Source of the DNA: Planctomycetaceae bacterium
GTDB taxonomy: Bacteria > Planctomycetota > Planctomycetia > Planctomycetales > Planctomycetaceae
Direction: 5' to 3'
Assembly (NCBI GenBank): GCA_021732785.1
Contig: JAKFUG010000033.1
Coordinates: 47,671-111,670 of the forward strand
Length of the DNA: 64,000 bases
Notes under the pieces: generated by a model
Seen by the model: only the letters and a program-made list of their open reading frames with translations
Database searches by the model: none
Told to the model about the DNA's origin: nothing
Translations under genes and position numbers: made by a program
Shown: positions 1-8,067 of the stretch, piece after piece
Layout: every line of letters begins with the position of its first letter
How positions within the stretch are numbered: the stretch's first letter is position 1

Positions 1-172
1 AACCATTGAATGGGAACTCAACGGCTTCCACCGTATCGGTCATTGACTCTCATCGAGACCAATCGGTTCGCGGATTTTGGCATTTCCGGCCGGGCGTGTC
101 CAGCGTCGCGCCGCAGAAACTGATTGACGCAGCAAACCGAACCCACTGAACGCGGTCTTTGAGCCCTGTTTT

Positions 173-1126
173 CTAGCCTTTTAGCCTTTGCACCTGTTCT
201 AACGCCAACGCAATATCGCTCAGCGTGGCCGTGGGAATCAATCCGCCGACCAACCGCCGGCAGAATTGATCGAGCATGACCTCGGCGCCACTCCGCTCCA
301 GTTCGAGATGCTCGACATTTTCTGCAGAATCCGCAGTGCTCCAGCGGATCCGGAAGGAGCCCGTGAGAACCGCCCTTCCCCGTTCGCACTCCACAACGGC
401 CTCCAAAGCGATATCCCGAGCGTCGAATAACTCGTTCGGTTCGTGGCAAAGTGTGATTTCGGCCGGTTCGAGATCCGGTCCGCGCGCTTCGGGGCGAAAC
501 GACAGAGCCCACTCGCCCGCATTTTCGCCGAATTTCGTCGAACTTAACGACAACAATTCCGCCCGGCGGCGCGTCACATAACAACACCAGTCGATTGCCG
601 CAGCGACAGCACAGCCGGAATCTTCGCCATCGCTTCGCCTGGGGGAATGAACTTGAACGCGAAGGTGCTTCACGGGCCCCAATCGCGTTGCGATCAACTC
701 GCGCAGCCGCGTTGTGGCGGGTTGAAAACGGAGCGATAACTCCGGCACGAGCATCACGCCGCGCGTTTGGGCGCACTCGGCCAGGTGATGCCAATCCGCC
801 GCCGATTCGTGCCAATTGCCGCCGAAAAACAGCGGTTTTTGGCGATCGCAGGCAAATTCGAGCGGCGTTAATCCATACCAGCCCGCGTCGAGAACCAGCA
901 CGCCGCTTAAACCGGGGTGCTCGATGACCTGCATCAACCCCGCGGCGACTTCGGCCCCGGTTTCCTGTGCCACACCCTGAGCGCGACTGAGAACGGGATC
1001 ATGCACGACCCGGATGCCCATTCGCTGCGACAATCGGCGCACAGCCGGTCGGTACCGTCGCTCCCAGGACGGACCGACACCGATCAACCCCAGGGAAAGC
1101 AGACCTGGAACGGGGCCGCGCCGCAA
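173..1126 (-). CDS. Gfo/Idh/MocA-like oxidoreductase, N-terminal-domain protein
   Basis: The 317-residue product starts with a Rossmann-like segment (GLIGVGPSWERRYRPAVRRL, about residues 13-32) and continues with the alternating strands and helices of the Gfo/Idh/MocA NAD(P)-binding domain, including a PLFFGGNWHESAADWHHLAE stretch and the RLGPVKHLRV segment that usually begins the second domain. Known members oxidise or reduce sugars and cyclitols. Here the nucleotide loop is GVGPSW rather than the usual GxGxxG, and the EKP motif is not obvious, so catalysis is uncertain. It is divergent from the next gene, with about 210 bases between the two starts. Family call is fairly sure; substrate unknown. 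Confidence 0.7.
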   Translation of the reverse strand: MRRGPVPGLLSLGLIGVGPSWERRYRPAVRRLSQRMGIRVVHDPVLSRAQGVAQETGAEVAAGLMQVIEHPGLSGVLVLDAGWYGLTPLEFACDRQKPLFFGGNWHESAADWHHLAECAQTRGVMLVPELSLRFQPATTRLRELIATRLGPVKHLRVQVHSPRRSDGEDSGCAVAAAIDWCCYVTRRRAELLSLSSTKFGENAGEWALSFRPEARGPDLEPAEITLCHEPNELFDARDIALEAVVECERGRAVLTGSFRIRWSTADSAENVEHLELERSGAEVMLDQFCRRLVGGLIPTATLSDIALALEQVQRLKG

Positions 1127-1339
1127 CAGCTTGACTCCTGTCAGTGCATATTGACAACCGGGGGCATGATACGCGAGGACGAATCACAAACACAATTGGC
1201 ATTTCGCTTTCCGGGCCGAAATCGCCGCCGACTTGACTTCTTTCCGCCGCATCCGGAGCATTCTACCAGCGGCCCAACGCGGCGAAAGACCTTCGAATTT
1301 CGACGATGCGGCCCCTGCCCCGCGAAAAGGAATTCCCTT

Positions 1340-2593
1340 ATGTCCGCATCGCATCCGACCAACAACCCGCATCGCTTTCATGAAGTGATTGAACTCCGCG
1401 GGCACATCATCGACAGCCTGATTCTGCCGAAAGTCCTCGACGAAATCACCACGCTGGGCGGAGAATACGAAAGTCAGGAAGTCCGCATCGGCCACCATCG
1501 GCATGACCCGAGTTATGTGCGACTGGAAGTGCGGGCCCCCACGGAAGAATGCCTCGAAACCATTCTCGTCGCCATCGGCCAACACGGGGCGGTTCCGGTC
1601 ACGCATCAGGATTGCCGCCACGTCACGGCGGACATTGCGGGGGCGTTTCCCGAAGGGTTTTACGCTTCGACTAATGAGCCGACCGAAGTGCGGATTGCAG
1701 GGCATTGGGTGCCGGTCGAACGGCAGGAAATGGACTGCGGCATCAAGATCGATGTGGCAGCCAACCGCGCGGTTTGTGTGCCGATGGTCGAAGTCCAACT
1801 CGGCGATCAGATCGTGGTGGGACGCCTCGGAACGCGCGTGCAACCGGTGGGACGGGATGTCGATCGCCCCCACTCGTTCGGCTTCATGAACAGCACGGTT
1901 TCCAGCGAAAAACCGAAGAATGTCACGGTTCGCGAGATCGCCGAGCAAATGCGGGCGGCCGCGCGCGGCGACGGCAAAATCCTGATCGTTGCCGGCCCGG
2001 CCGTCGTTCACACTGGCAGCCGCGAATTGATGAGCTGGATGATCAACAAGGGCTATGTGGACGTCCTCTTCGCCGGCAATGCACTGGCCACCCACGACAT
2101 CGAGCAGTCGTTCTATGGCACGAGCCTAGGAATTTCGATGGAGCACGGCGGCGGCACCGAAGAGGGGCACGAGCACCATCTGCGGTCGATCAACCGCATC
2201 CGCCGCATCGGCAGCATCCGGGCCGCGGTCGATCAGGGCGTGTTGACGCAGGGCATTATGTATGAATGTATTCGCCGCAACATTCCGTATGTATTGGCCG
2301 GCAGTATTCGTGATGACGGCCCGTTGCCGGATGTCATTACCGATTCATTAGTCGCCCAGACTACGATGCGCGATCTGGTACAGGATGTGACCTTCTGCCT
2401 GATGATTGCGACGACGCTGCATTCGATCGCGGTGGGGAATCTGCTGTCGTCGAAAGTGAAAGTCGTGTGCGTCGACATCAACCCCGCGACGGTCACAAAA
2501 CTCGCCGACCGCGGCACGTTTCAATCCATCGGCCTGGTGACCGACGTCGAACCGTTCCTGCGCATTCTCGTTCAGGAATTAGGCGGGCCGTAG
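1340..2593 (+). CDS. LOR/SDH-type (TIGR00300) family protein, putative ornithine cyclodeaminase
   Basis: The product is 417 residues if translation starts at the ATG at 1340, which has an AAAAGGA ribosome binding site just upstream. The reading frame is open for another 141 codons upstream, but that part has no protein-like character. The sequence resembles the LOR/SDH conserved-region family: N-terminal FHEVIELRGHIIDSLILPKV, a middle block with KILIVAGPAVVHTGS, then VDVLFAGNALATHDIEQS and a C-terminal VKVVCVDINPATVTKL. Archaeal members and the C-terminal half of cyanobacterial AgrE/ArgZ act in arginine/ornithine to proline conversion, using NAD. It stands alone here, with no arginine genes beside it, so the reaction is inferred from the family. 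Confidence 0.8.
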   Translation: MSASHPTNNPHRFHEVIELRGHIIDSLILPKVLDEITTLGGEYESQEVRIGHHRHDPSYVRLEVRAPTEECLETILVAIGQHGAVPVTHQDCRHVTADIAGAFPEGFYASTNEPTEVRIAGHWVPVERQEMDCGIKIDVAANRAVCVPMVEVQLGDQIVVGRLGTRVQPVGRDVDRPHSFGFMNSTVSSEKPKNVTVREIAEQMRAAARGDGKILIVAGPAVVHTGSRELMSWMINKGYVDVLFAGNALATHDIEQSFYGTSLGISMEHGGGTEEGHEHHLRSINRIRRIGSIRAAVDQGVLTQGIMYECIRRNIPYVLAGSIRDDGPLPDVITDSLVAQTTMRDLVQDVTFCLMIATTLHSIAVGNLLSSKVKVVCVDINPATVTKLADRGTFQSIGLVTDVEPFLRILVQELGGP

Positions 2594-2634
2594 GCCGAGT
2601 CGTTGAAATACAGAAATACCGTGAAGAAACCCGC

Positions 2635-3144
2635 TTAATTTCGCAACATCGCGGGAACGTGGCAGGCAATGCACGAATCGACCACTGCCTGGGCGTTGCC
2701 GCGCAGGAGGGTGTTTTCATCATCCCGCGGCGGCCACAAGCAGGCCGTCGCCTGTGGGGGAAGTGCATTCGACGTGTTCACGTGCGCGGACTCCGGCGGC
2801 TTGCCGATGGCGAAGACGCCGAAGGCCATGCCGAACATGGCGACTAACGCCATTCCCAATGCTTTGCGGGAGTAGCAGCCCAAGCCGCGGCGCGGAAACC
2901 GGCGGGCCACTTCCGTGGCAATCGCGACCGATTCGTCGGTGAGCAACGGTGAATCACCCGGCGTCCAACTGCGGGCAGACGGCGTGAAATCGTCGTGTGA
3001 CGCGGACTGCAACCAGTCCAACGCGGGCGATAATGTCTGCTGCATCGCCCGGCAACGCGGACACTGTTCGAGATGCCGCACGAGACCGGCATCGGCCGTG
3101 GCATTCGCTTCCGTCAACCGTTCAAAGGCTTGATCGCAATTCAT
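2635..3144 (-). CDS. Anti-sigma factor with zf-HC2-like finger and C-terminal CxxCH motif
   Basis: This 169-residue protein starts with an anti-sigma zinc finger (H24..C28..C31, in HLEQCPRC), which in the zf-HC2/ZAS family binds zinc and holds an ECF sigma factor. One membrane segment follows at about residues 96-114. The C-terminal part, expected outside the cytoplasm, ends with SCIACH (C158, C161, H162), the signature for covalent haem c or for a redox/metal site. The start overlaps the stop of the sigma factor gene by 4 bases (ATGA), so the two are translationally coupled. The finger is well supported; haem binding is only a possibility. Confidence 0.8.
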   Translation of the reverse strand: MNCDQAFERLTEANATADAGLVRHLEQCPRCRAMQQTLSPALDWLQSASHDDFTPSARSWTPGDSPLLTDESVAIATEVARRFPRRGLGCYSRKALGMALVAMFGMAFGVFAIGKPPESAHVNTSNALPPQATACLWPPRDDENTLLRGNAQAVVDSCIACHVPAMLRN

Positions 3145-3707
3145 GATTCCCCTCCCGACAACATCTGCAGACGGTCCGCGAGGCGTTCCAAACCGTGTTT
3201 CACGCGCTGCTTGGCCCCACTCACGCTGGAGTCCATCGCCGCGGCGATTTCTTCAAACTTCAACCCGGCAAAAAAACGTAACCGCAACGCATCCGCCTCG
3301 GCTTCCGGCAACTGCGTTAGCGATTGATGCAACAAATCCTGACGTTCACTCACCAGGAGTTGGTCCAAACCACTTTCATGACAGCCGGCGTTGGCATCCG
3401 CGCACATGGGATCGATGCTCCCCCCGGCCCTGACCGGTCGGCTTTCCCGTTGCCGGTGCTTTTGACACAGCCGCAACAGGATCGTCCACATCCACGTGCG
3501 AAACGCGAATTGCGGGTTGAACGTGTGCCGGGCCGCGAACGCCGCGAGCAGCGCTTCCTGCACCAAGTCTTCCGCGGCCAACCGGTCGCCGAGTTTACTG
3601 GCCGCGACACGAATCAACGGACCGCGATAGCGACGCACCAACTCTTCAAAGGCGGAGCGGTCTCCGACTTGCGAGCGGCACATCAAATCTTCGTCGCGCG
3701 GTTCCAT
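3141..3707 (-). CDS. ECF RNA polymerase sigma factor
   Basis: From the ATG at 3707 the product has 188 residues. The frame stays open 37 codons further upstream, but the extra stretch is basic and not sigma-like. Region 2 is seen in FEELVRRYRGPLIRVAASKL and DLVQEALLAAF, with the FRTWMWTILLRLCQ segment contacting the -10 element. Region 4 is LPEAEADALRLRFF, FEEIAAAM and VSGAKQRVKHGLERLADRL. The linker carries two Cys residues (CADANAGC). It is co-transcribed with the downstream anti-sigma factor gene and overlaps it by 4 bases. Target genes are unknown; such factors often regulate their own operon. Confidence 0.92.
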   Translation of the reverse strand: MEPRDEDLMCRSQVGDRSAFEELVRRYRGPLIRVAASKLGDRLAAEDLVQEALLAAFAARHTFNPQFAFRTWMWTILLRLCQKHRQRESRPVRAGGSIDPMCADANAGCHESGLDQLLVSERQDLLHQSLTQLPEAEADALRLRFFAGLKFEEIAAAMDSSVSGAKQRVKHGLERLADRLQMLSGGES

Positions 3708-3928
3708 CAATGAAGTGTAATCTGTTCGGGTGATGGGTTTCCAGTGGCGTTCTGCGGGGATTCGACGGGAAGCGGGTTTGGCGAGGCGAAAGACTGCTCT
3801 AGGCTGAAAAGCGTTCACCCGCTAGAAATCGGCAGTTCCTGCCGGTCGCCGGGCCTGCGTCCGTTCACCGGGAGAGCATTTTCCTGCCGGAACTCCCATT
3901 CCGGCCGGCACCGGGTGAAGGTCGAATC

Positions 3929-5443
3929 ATGCGGATTTCCTGCGGTTTTTCAATGATATTGATGTCGGCAAGCCTGCTGTTGGCGGGATGTGCCGGTCCC
4001 GCTTACGGCCCCTCGTCGCTGGGCCGCGGCAGCCCGCCCGTGTACATGGGCCAACCACCGATTTACTCGCCGGTCACCGCTCCGACTCTGCCGACCGCTC
4101 CCGTGACTGGCGGTCCCACCACGCCGACGCAACCGGCCGGACCCTCCGCGGGGCAACCGGGCGACCTGGACCTGTCGCTGCAACCGACCTTGATGCGGTC
4201 GACGTTCCTCAAAAGCCCCGGCAACGGCCAGGTGGCGACGATGGGCCAAACGATTGATGGCCGTTCGGCTCCGCTGGGCCTCTCGAGGGTGATGACGCCC
4301 AAAAAGACCATTATCGGCCCGGATTCCGCGGCAGGGCAGAAGAAACAGGCCCGTGTCGAAATGGCGGCCCGCGTCAATGGCATGCCCGCCACTCCCAACG
4401 AAGACTTGCGACGTCGCAGCGGCAAGACCATCAAGGATTTAACGTACCTCAACATCTTCGTCGGTGGTCCCACGAAATGGAACAGCACCGACCGGCAATG
4501 GATCGATTATGCCCTCGAAGCGGGGATGACCGATCCGTACATGAACCATGTCATCATGCAGTATTTCGATAACCAGCCGGTGTCCGCCGACTTTCGCGGC
4601 TCGTTCTGGATGTCGGGATATCAACCGCAAACTGTCACGCAATACAACCTGAAACAAGTCACCAAACTGCTGTATCAACAGGGCAGCTTCAAGGGGATGC
4701 CGCTCGATTCGACAATCATCAACTTCTTCCTGCCGTCCGGCGTGATTCTGCAAGACCCGGATGCGGGTACCGGCGCCTATTCGGGACTCGCGCGAACGAT
4801 TCCCGTCGAAGAAGAAGCCAGTTCCGCGGACGGTCTCGGCGGTTACCACGGCTCGGTCCACATCGATTCCAAAACGACCGTTTACTTCTCCGTGATGGTC
4901 TATTCCGAACGGCGGCCGAACGGTGCGGCGAATGGGATTCCTGCCTTTGCGGAACCGTGGAAGAGCATCACCGCGACGGCGTACCACGAATTGCAGGAAG
5001 CGCGGACCGACCCCGATGTGGACGACGCGATCACCACCGGACAGGAGCGCTATCTCGGCTGGACTTCGGATCGCGGACAGGAAATTGCGGACTACCCCGT
5101 CGAAGCCGCCAAGTCTCTTTCGCAGGTCTTCACGGAAATCCCGCTCGCCGATGGCAGCGGTTCCGTCCCCGTGCAGTTGATGTATTCAAATGCCGTCCAC
5201 GGACCGGAGGGACCGCTCGCGAAACCCTACGGCGGATCACCGCTGCCGCCCGCGAAACGCAAGACCCCGAAGCCCGGCACCACCGGTGGCACGCCCGGTC
5301 CGACCCCGACGCCCACCCCCTCGGGTTCCGATCCGTGGTTGCAGTACATCGACAAAGAATGGTCGCAACTGCCGGATGCGGTGAAAGCCCAGGTGATCAA
5401 GCTGATCCAATCCGCCGCCAGTTCGTCGGGCTCGGGAATCTAA
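3929..5443 (+). CDS. Large lipoprotein with EXORDIUM-like HExxE..TDP motif
   Basis: This is a 504-residue exported protein. The N-terminus has a signal peptide ending in a lipobox (LLLAGC, Cys at about 21), followed by a Pro/Thr/Gly-rich linker to about residue 95. A folded middle domain follows, and a Pro-Thr-rich stretch near 440-475 precedes a helical tail. About residues 351-385 hold HELQEARTDP, then LGW and QEIADYP. That spacing (HEL.EA.TDP ... GW ... EIAD) matches a motif I know from phosphate-induced/EXORDIUM-like secreted proteins, where the HE pair suggests metal binding. The zinc peptidase idea is untested. It stands as a single gene and is followed by a palindromic repeat. Confidence 0.75.
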   Translation: MRISCGFSMILMSASLLLAGCAGPAYGPSSLGRGSPPVYMGQPPIYSPVTAPTLPTAPVTGGPTTPTQPAGPSAGQPGDLDLSLQPTLMRSTFLKSPGNGQVATMGQTIDGRSAPLGLSRVMTPKKTIIGPDSAAGQKKQARVEMAARVNGMPATPNEDLRRRSGKTIKDLTYLNIFVGGPTKWNSTDRQWIDYALEAGMTDPYMNHVIMQYFDNQPVSADFRGSFWMSGYQPQTVTQYNLKQVTKLLYQQGSFKGMPLDSTIINFFLPSGVILQDPDAGTGAYSGLARTIPVEEEASSADGLGGYHGSVHIDSKTTVYFSVMVYSERRPNGAANGIPAFAEPWKSITATAYHELQEARTDPDVDDAITTGQERYLGWTSDRGQEIADYPVEAAKSLSQVFTEIPLADGSGSVPVQLMYSNAVHGPEGPLAKPYGGSPLPPAKRKTPKPGTTGGTPGPTPTPTPSGSDPWLQYIDKEWSQLPDAVKAQVIKLIQSAASSSGSGI

Positions 5444-5461
5444 CCGATCGTTATGGAATTC

Positions 5462-5530
5462 GTGTGCCACTGGCTCTGCCAGTGTCTTTTCGATCCGAAA
5501 AAGGCGGCACTGGCAGAGCCAGCGGCACAC
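5462..5530. repeat. Dispersed palindrome family A, copy 1
   Basis: Inverted repeat with arms at 5462-5486 and 5507-5530; the core of the left arm reads GTGCCACTGGCTCTGCCAGTG. Nearly identical copies lie at 26721-26793 and 30624-30712. Each arm is itself partly palindromic (CACTGGCTCTGCCAGTG). It lies between the convergent genes 3929-5443 and 5568-5909 and could also end transcription. Confidence 0.85.
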
Positions 5531-5567
5531 CAAGTTCAAGTTCACCACGGCATCAAGCACGGCGGCG

Positions 5568-5909
5568 CTAATCGAACAAGCCATCAAACGGTGCGACCGG
5601 CCACCACGGAGATCGTGCCAGCAGGTTGAAACCAGCGAGCAAAACGCAGACAAGTACCGCGAAGTGGAAATAATCACGGCGGTTAAATCGGCTCGGCACG
5701 CTGACGGCGAGACATAATACGAACGTCAGCCATCCCAACGCCAGTAAGTTCATACAGGCTCTGACGCCGTACCTGTGGTGGCCTAAAAGCGTCCGCAAAT
5801 CTTCGGGGGGATGACGGGGCAACCGCAGCATCTCGAACAGAAGCCACTCCGCGAACACAACGTGGATCGTCAAGACCACAACAATCAGACGAATGTGATT
5901 GTTGTTCAC
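5568..5909 (-). CDS. Small membrane protein, function unknown
   Basis: The product has 113 residues if the GTG at 5909 is the start; a GGAAG ribosome binding site lies just before it. The longer open frame up to 6122 overlaps the neighbouring gene and is not credible. The chain has three hydrophobic segments: LIVVVLTIHVVFAEWLLFEM near the N-terminus, LLALGWLTFVLCLAVSV in the middle, and FAVLVCVLLAGFNLLA close to the end. I recognise no family. It follows the L7/L12-like membrane protein gene in the same direction with a 52-base gap, so the two may be one transcript. Confidence 0.6.
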   Translation of the reverse strand: MNNNHIRLIVVVLTIHVVFAEWLLFEMLRLPRHPPEDLRTLLGHHRYGVRACMNLLALGWLTFVLCLAVSVPSRFNRRDYFHFAVLVCVLLAGFNLLARSPWWPVAPFDGLFD

Positions 5910-5961
5910 GATTCGACTTCCGTTAGTTTGCCTTCTGGCGCTGTTTCGCGGCCAAAAATCT

Positions 5962-6378
5962 TCATCCGCCGAAATAGACCGCCGCGATAACGCCACCGAG
6001 AATGAGGGCCATAACCAACATCCAGATGGCAATCGGCATCGGGCTGGCAATCGGAATCCCCTTGCGCTGCGCGAGGGCTTCCATGGCCTGTTTCGAATCG
6101 AACAGATCGTGGCCGGTGGCATCGCGATAGTGCTTGATGGCCCCGACGAAGTTGCCGCCGCGCAAGTGATCGACGAGCTGGTGTTCCAAATCCGCGGCCA
6201 GCTCCGCCGACGATTCGGGAAGTTCGCCGGTCTTCAACGACTGTTCGAGCGCATCGACGAACGACTTGGCCTCGGCCAGTCCCACGCCGGTTTCTTCGCG
6301 ATAGCGTTTGATGGCCTCGATCTTCATTCCGTGCCGCAGTGCGTCCACCACGTCGCGCCGCCACGGTTCATCGGACAT
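5962..6378 (-). CDS. Membrane protein with two ribosomal L7/L12 C-terminal-like repeats
   Basis: The 138-residue product starts at the ATG at 6378 (MSDEPWRRDVVDAL); the open frame upstream has no recognisable protein. Two similar segments occur in tandem: DALRHGMKIEAIKRYREETG..LAEAKSFVDAL and DHLRGGNFVGAIKHYRDATG..LFDSKQAMEAL. Both follow the pattern of the ribosomal protein L7/L12 C-terminal domain (I.AIK..R..TG..L.EAK..V), which in other proteins is an interaction module. A single C-terminal membrane segment (IAIWMLVMALILGGVIAAVY) makes it tail-anchored with the repeats in the cytoplasm. It is not a ribosomal protein; its partner is unknown. Confidence 0.75.
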   Translation of the reverse strand: MSDEPWRRDVVDALRHGMKIEAIKRYREETGVGLAEAKSFVDALEQSLKTGELPESSAELAADLEHQLVDHLRGGNFVGAIKHYRDATGHDLFDSKQAMEALAQRKGIPIASPMPIAIWMLVMALILGGVIAAVYFGG

Positions 6379-6666
6379 GGTTCCGTCTCCGAAACATGCT
6401 CCCGCGCGGAGCCACAAACAACGAGGCGTTTCGTGATGCAGACCCACTTTACTGATCCCCGCGGCGGAGTCATACCGAACGGCCCACATTGGCGTTCGGC
6501 CAGCGAGCCGACTTGAAATGCTTAAGTCCACGACCACACGATGAACGGTAAAGCCCGCTTCCGCGCGGTGCTCATTGGACATCAGGGGCTCGGGATTTCG
6601 GCCTTGTTGGTTCGCGTTTTGCGAACTAACATTGAGGGCGATGCTGCCGGGAGTCAAACTCAAAGA
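6379..6666. other. Intergenic region without visible gene
   Basis: About 290 bases between the L7/L12-like gene and the IS200-type element. I see no credible reading frame, repeat or RNA structure here. Confidence 0.4.
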
Positions 6667-6687
6667 CTACCGGCTAGAAGCCGGTAG
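6667..6687. repeat. IS200-type terminal hairpin
   Basis: A perfect 9-base-pair stem with a 3-base loop at the transposase 3' side. Such subterminal hairpins are the TnpA recognition sites in this family. Confidence 0.6.
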
Positions 6688-6727
6688 GTTCGGGGGAAAT
6701 CGTGAACTACGGACTGAAGTCCTTCGC

Positions 6728-7171
6728 TCACGATGGGGTCACTTGAAAATCGTCACCGCCGTCCTGGGGTTCGGTTCCTTCCTGTTGCCGGATGTACTCC
6801 ATGATCACTTCATCCGTCACCGTCCCGCTCGAGGCCACGAAATATCCCCGCGCCCACAAGTGGCGGCCCCAGTATTGCTTTTGCAGATGGTGGTACTCCA
6901 TCAGCAGCTTTCGAGACGTCTTCCCCTTGATGGATTGCATGACCTGGCTCGGGGAGATGTTCGGCGGGCAAGACAGCAACACGTGGACATGGTCTCGTGA
7001 GACGGCCCCTCGGAGGATCTCGATCTCATGCGTGCGACAAATCTCCCGCACCAGATCCCGCAGGCGAACCCCAACGGGACCGCTTAAAACCCCTTTGCGA
7101 TACTTCGTCACCCACACAAAGTGGTATTTGATGTCGAAGCGGGTGTGAGCCCCTGTCCGATAGTTTTCCAT
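6728..7171 (-). CDS. tnpA: IS200-like transposase (Y1 HUH)
   Basis: The 147-residue product carries the hallmarks of TnpA: FDIKYHFVWVTKYRK near the N-terminus, the metal-binding HUH motif in RDHVHVLLSCPP, the SIKGKTSRKLL helix, RHLWARGYFVASSG, and the catalytic tyrosine helix in IMEYIRQQEG. Known enzymes cut and join single-stranded DNA at hairpin ends through a 5'-phosphotyrosine. The length is normal for the family and no inactivating change is seen, so it is probably functional. No tnpB is next to it. The acidic tail (QDGGDDFQVTPS) is outside the conserved fold. Confidence 0.93.
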   Translation of the reverse strand: MENYRTGAHTRFDIKYHFVWVTKYRKGVLSGPVGVRLRDLVREICRTHEIEILRGAVSRDHVHVLLSCPPNISPSQVMQSIKGKTSRKLLMEYHHLQKQYWGRHLWARGYFVASSGTVTDEVIMEYIRQQEGTEPQDGGDDFQVTPS

Positions 7172-7253
7172 CCCACCGATTGTAACACCGCAGCGTAAAA
7201 CCTAAAGGTTTCGCCTGAAGGCGAGGGTTTCTGACCCATTGCGAGGACAATGA

Positions 7254-7578
7254 ATGCGGGTGATCTCCAAGGCGAGACTGCGAACTTTCTGGCGGGCTCG
7301 CGGCTGCGATGACGCAACGGGACCGCTCCGTAGCATGGCAAACGTGGGCCGATGTCAAAACCGAGTTCGGTTCCGCGAGCCTCGTCGGCAACTGTGTCGT
7401 CTTCAATATTGGCGGCAACAAGTATCGACTGGTAACACGCATCCTGTATCCGAGTCAAAAAGTGTTCGTGCTCAAAATCATGACGCATGCCGAGTACGAC
7501 CGCGATCAGTGGAAAGCCGATTGCGGTTGCTATCAGCCACCGCCGTCTCGTCCTCGAAAGAAGCAGAAACCATCATGA
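7254..7578 (+). pseudogene. higB: HigB-type toxin gene, frameshifted/internally deleted
   Basis: A HigB (RelE-like mRNA interferase) sequence split over two frames. From the ATG at 7254, which has an AGGA site at good distance, the frame reads MRVISKARLRTFWRARG..DATGPLRS, the typical HigB start, and then leaves the family. From about 7333 the +1 frame reads AWQTWADVKTEFGSASLVGN, VVFNIGGNKYRLV, then FVLKIMTHAEYDRDQWKADC, the typical rest of the family. Against the usual pattern roughly nine or ten residues are also missing at the joint, so a small out-of-frame deletion is likely. An 89-residue product from the ATG at 7309 is possible, but it lacks a good ribosome site and the first helix. Confidence 0.7.
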
Positions 7579-8015
7579 CCACGAAAGCGGCCAAGTCGTC
7601 CTTCCGGTTGAAGGGCAGAAACCGCGATTCCTATCTGGAATTGGTGCTCGCCTTTCCGCTGGCCTCCATCCAGTCGGAGGCTCACCTCGCGGAAGCGCAG
7701 GGGGTCATGGACTCATTGCTTGCGCAAGGGCCGCTGGACGGCGGGGCGGAAATGTATTTGGATGCGCTCAGCGATCTCGTCGGCACCTACGAGGATGAGC
7801 ACCACACCGTCGAGCCCGCCTCCGATGCGGAAATGTTGCGGCACTTCATGGACGCGAAGGGCGTGACCCAAATTCAACTCAGCCGTGAAGCCGGGCTGTC
7901 GAAATCCAGCATCTCCGAAGTCCTCGCGGGCAAGAAGCCGTTCAGCCGACAGATGATGCGGAAACTGGCCGAGTTCTTCCAAATTGATGTGGGGATACTC
8001 GCCGCCAATCTCTGA
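7575..8015 (+). CDS. higA: HigA-type antitoxin, XRE family
   Basis: A 146-residue protein whose ATG at 7575 overlaps the toxin stop codon (ATGA), the usual HigBA coupling. The N-terminal half ([29 protein letters not shown]) is the typical region of antitoxins in this family. The C-terminal half is an XRE helix-turn-helix: [20 protein letters not shown] followed by [19 protein letters not shown]. In working systems it binds the toxin and represses the operon. Because the toxin gene appears broken, this copy may remain as an orphan regulator or an anti-addiction remnant. Family call is secure. Confidence 0.88.
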   Translation: MTTKAAKSSFRLKGRNRDSYLELVLAFPLASIQSEAHLAEAQGVMDSLLAQGPLDGGAEMYLDALSDLVGTYEDEHHTVEPASDAEMLRHFMDAKGVTQIQLSREAGLSKSSISEVLAGKKPFSRQMMRKLAEFFQIDVGILAANL

Positions 8016-8067
8016 GTCTCGGCAAACCCTACGATCTGTGCTGGCGTTCGGTTATTATCGCACAATC

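Larger units (their letters stand above)
6667..7225 (-). mobile_element. IS200/IS605-family insertion sequence (IS200-like, TnpA only)
   Basis: The element is read on the minus strand. The TnpA gene (6728-7171) is flanked by hairpins of the kind recognised as single strands by HUH/Y1 transposases. On one side is CTACCGGCT-AGA-AGCCGGTAG (6667-6687) plus GGACT-GA-AGTCC (6711-6722). On the other are AAACCT-AA-AGGTTT (about 7198-7211) and CGCCT-GA-AGGCG (7213-7224). IS200-type elements have no terminal inverted repeats and make no target duplications, so exact ends cannot be read; the limits given are the outermost hairpins. It lies directly upstream of the broken higB gene. Confidence 0.75.

Noticed and set aside
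18-815. 265-codon minus-strand frame at the left edge
   Set aside because: Overlaps the Gfo/Idh/MocA-like gene in another frame and is Arg-rich without domains.
917-1339. Upstream extension of the LOR/SDH-type gene by 141 codons
   Set aside because: The added part overlaps the divergent gene and is not protein-like; the ATG at 1340 has a good ribosome site and starts the family homology.
6728-7171. Transposase as a domesticated RAYT enzyme
   Set aside because: Length, motifs and flanking hairpins fit a normal IS200 TnpA; no family A palindrome lies directly beside it.
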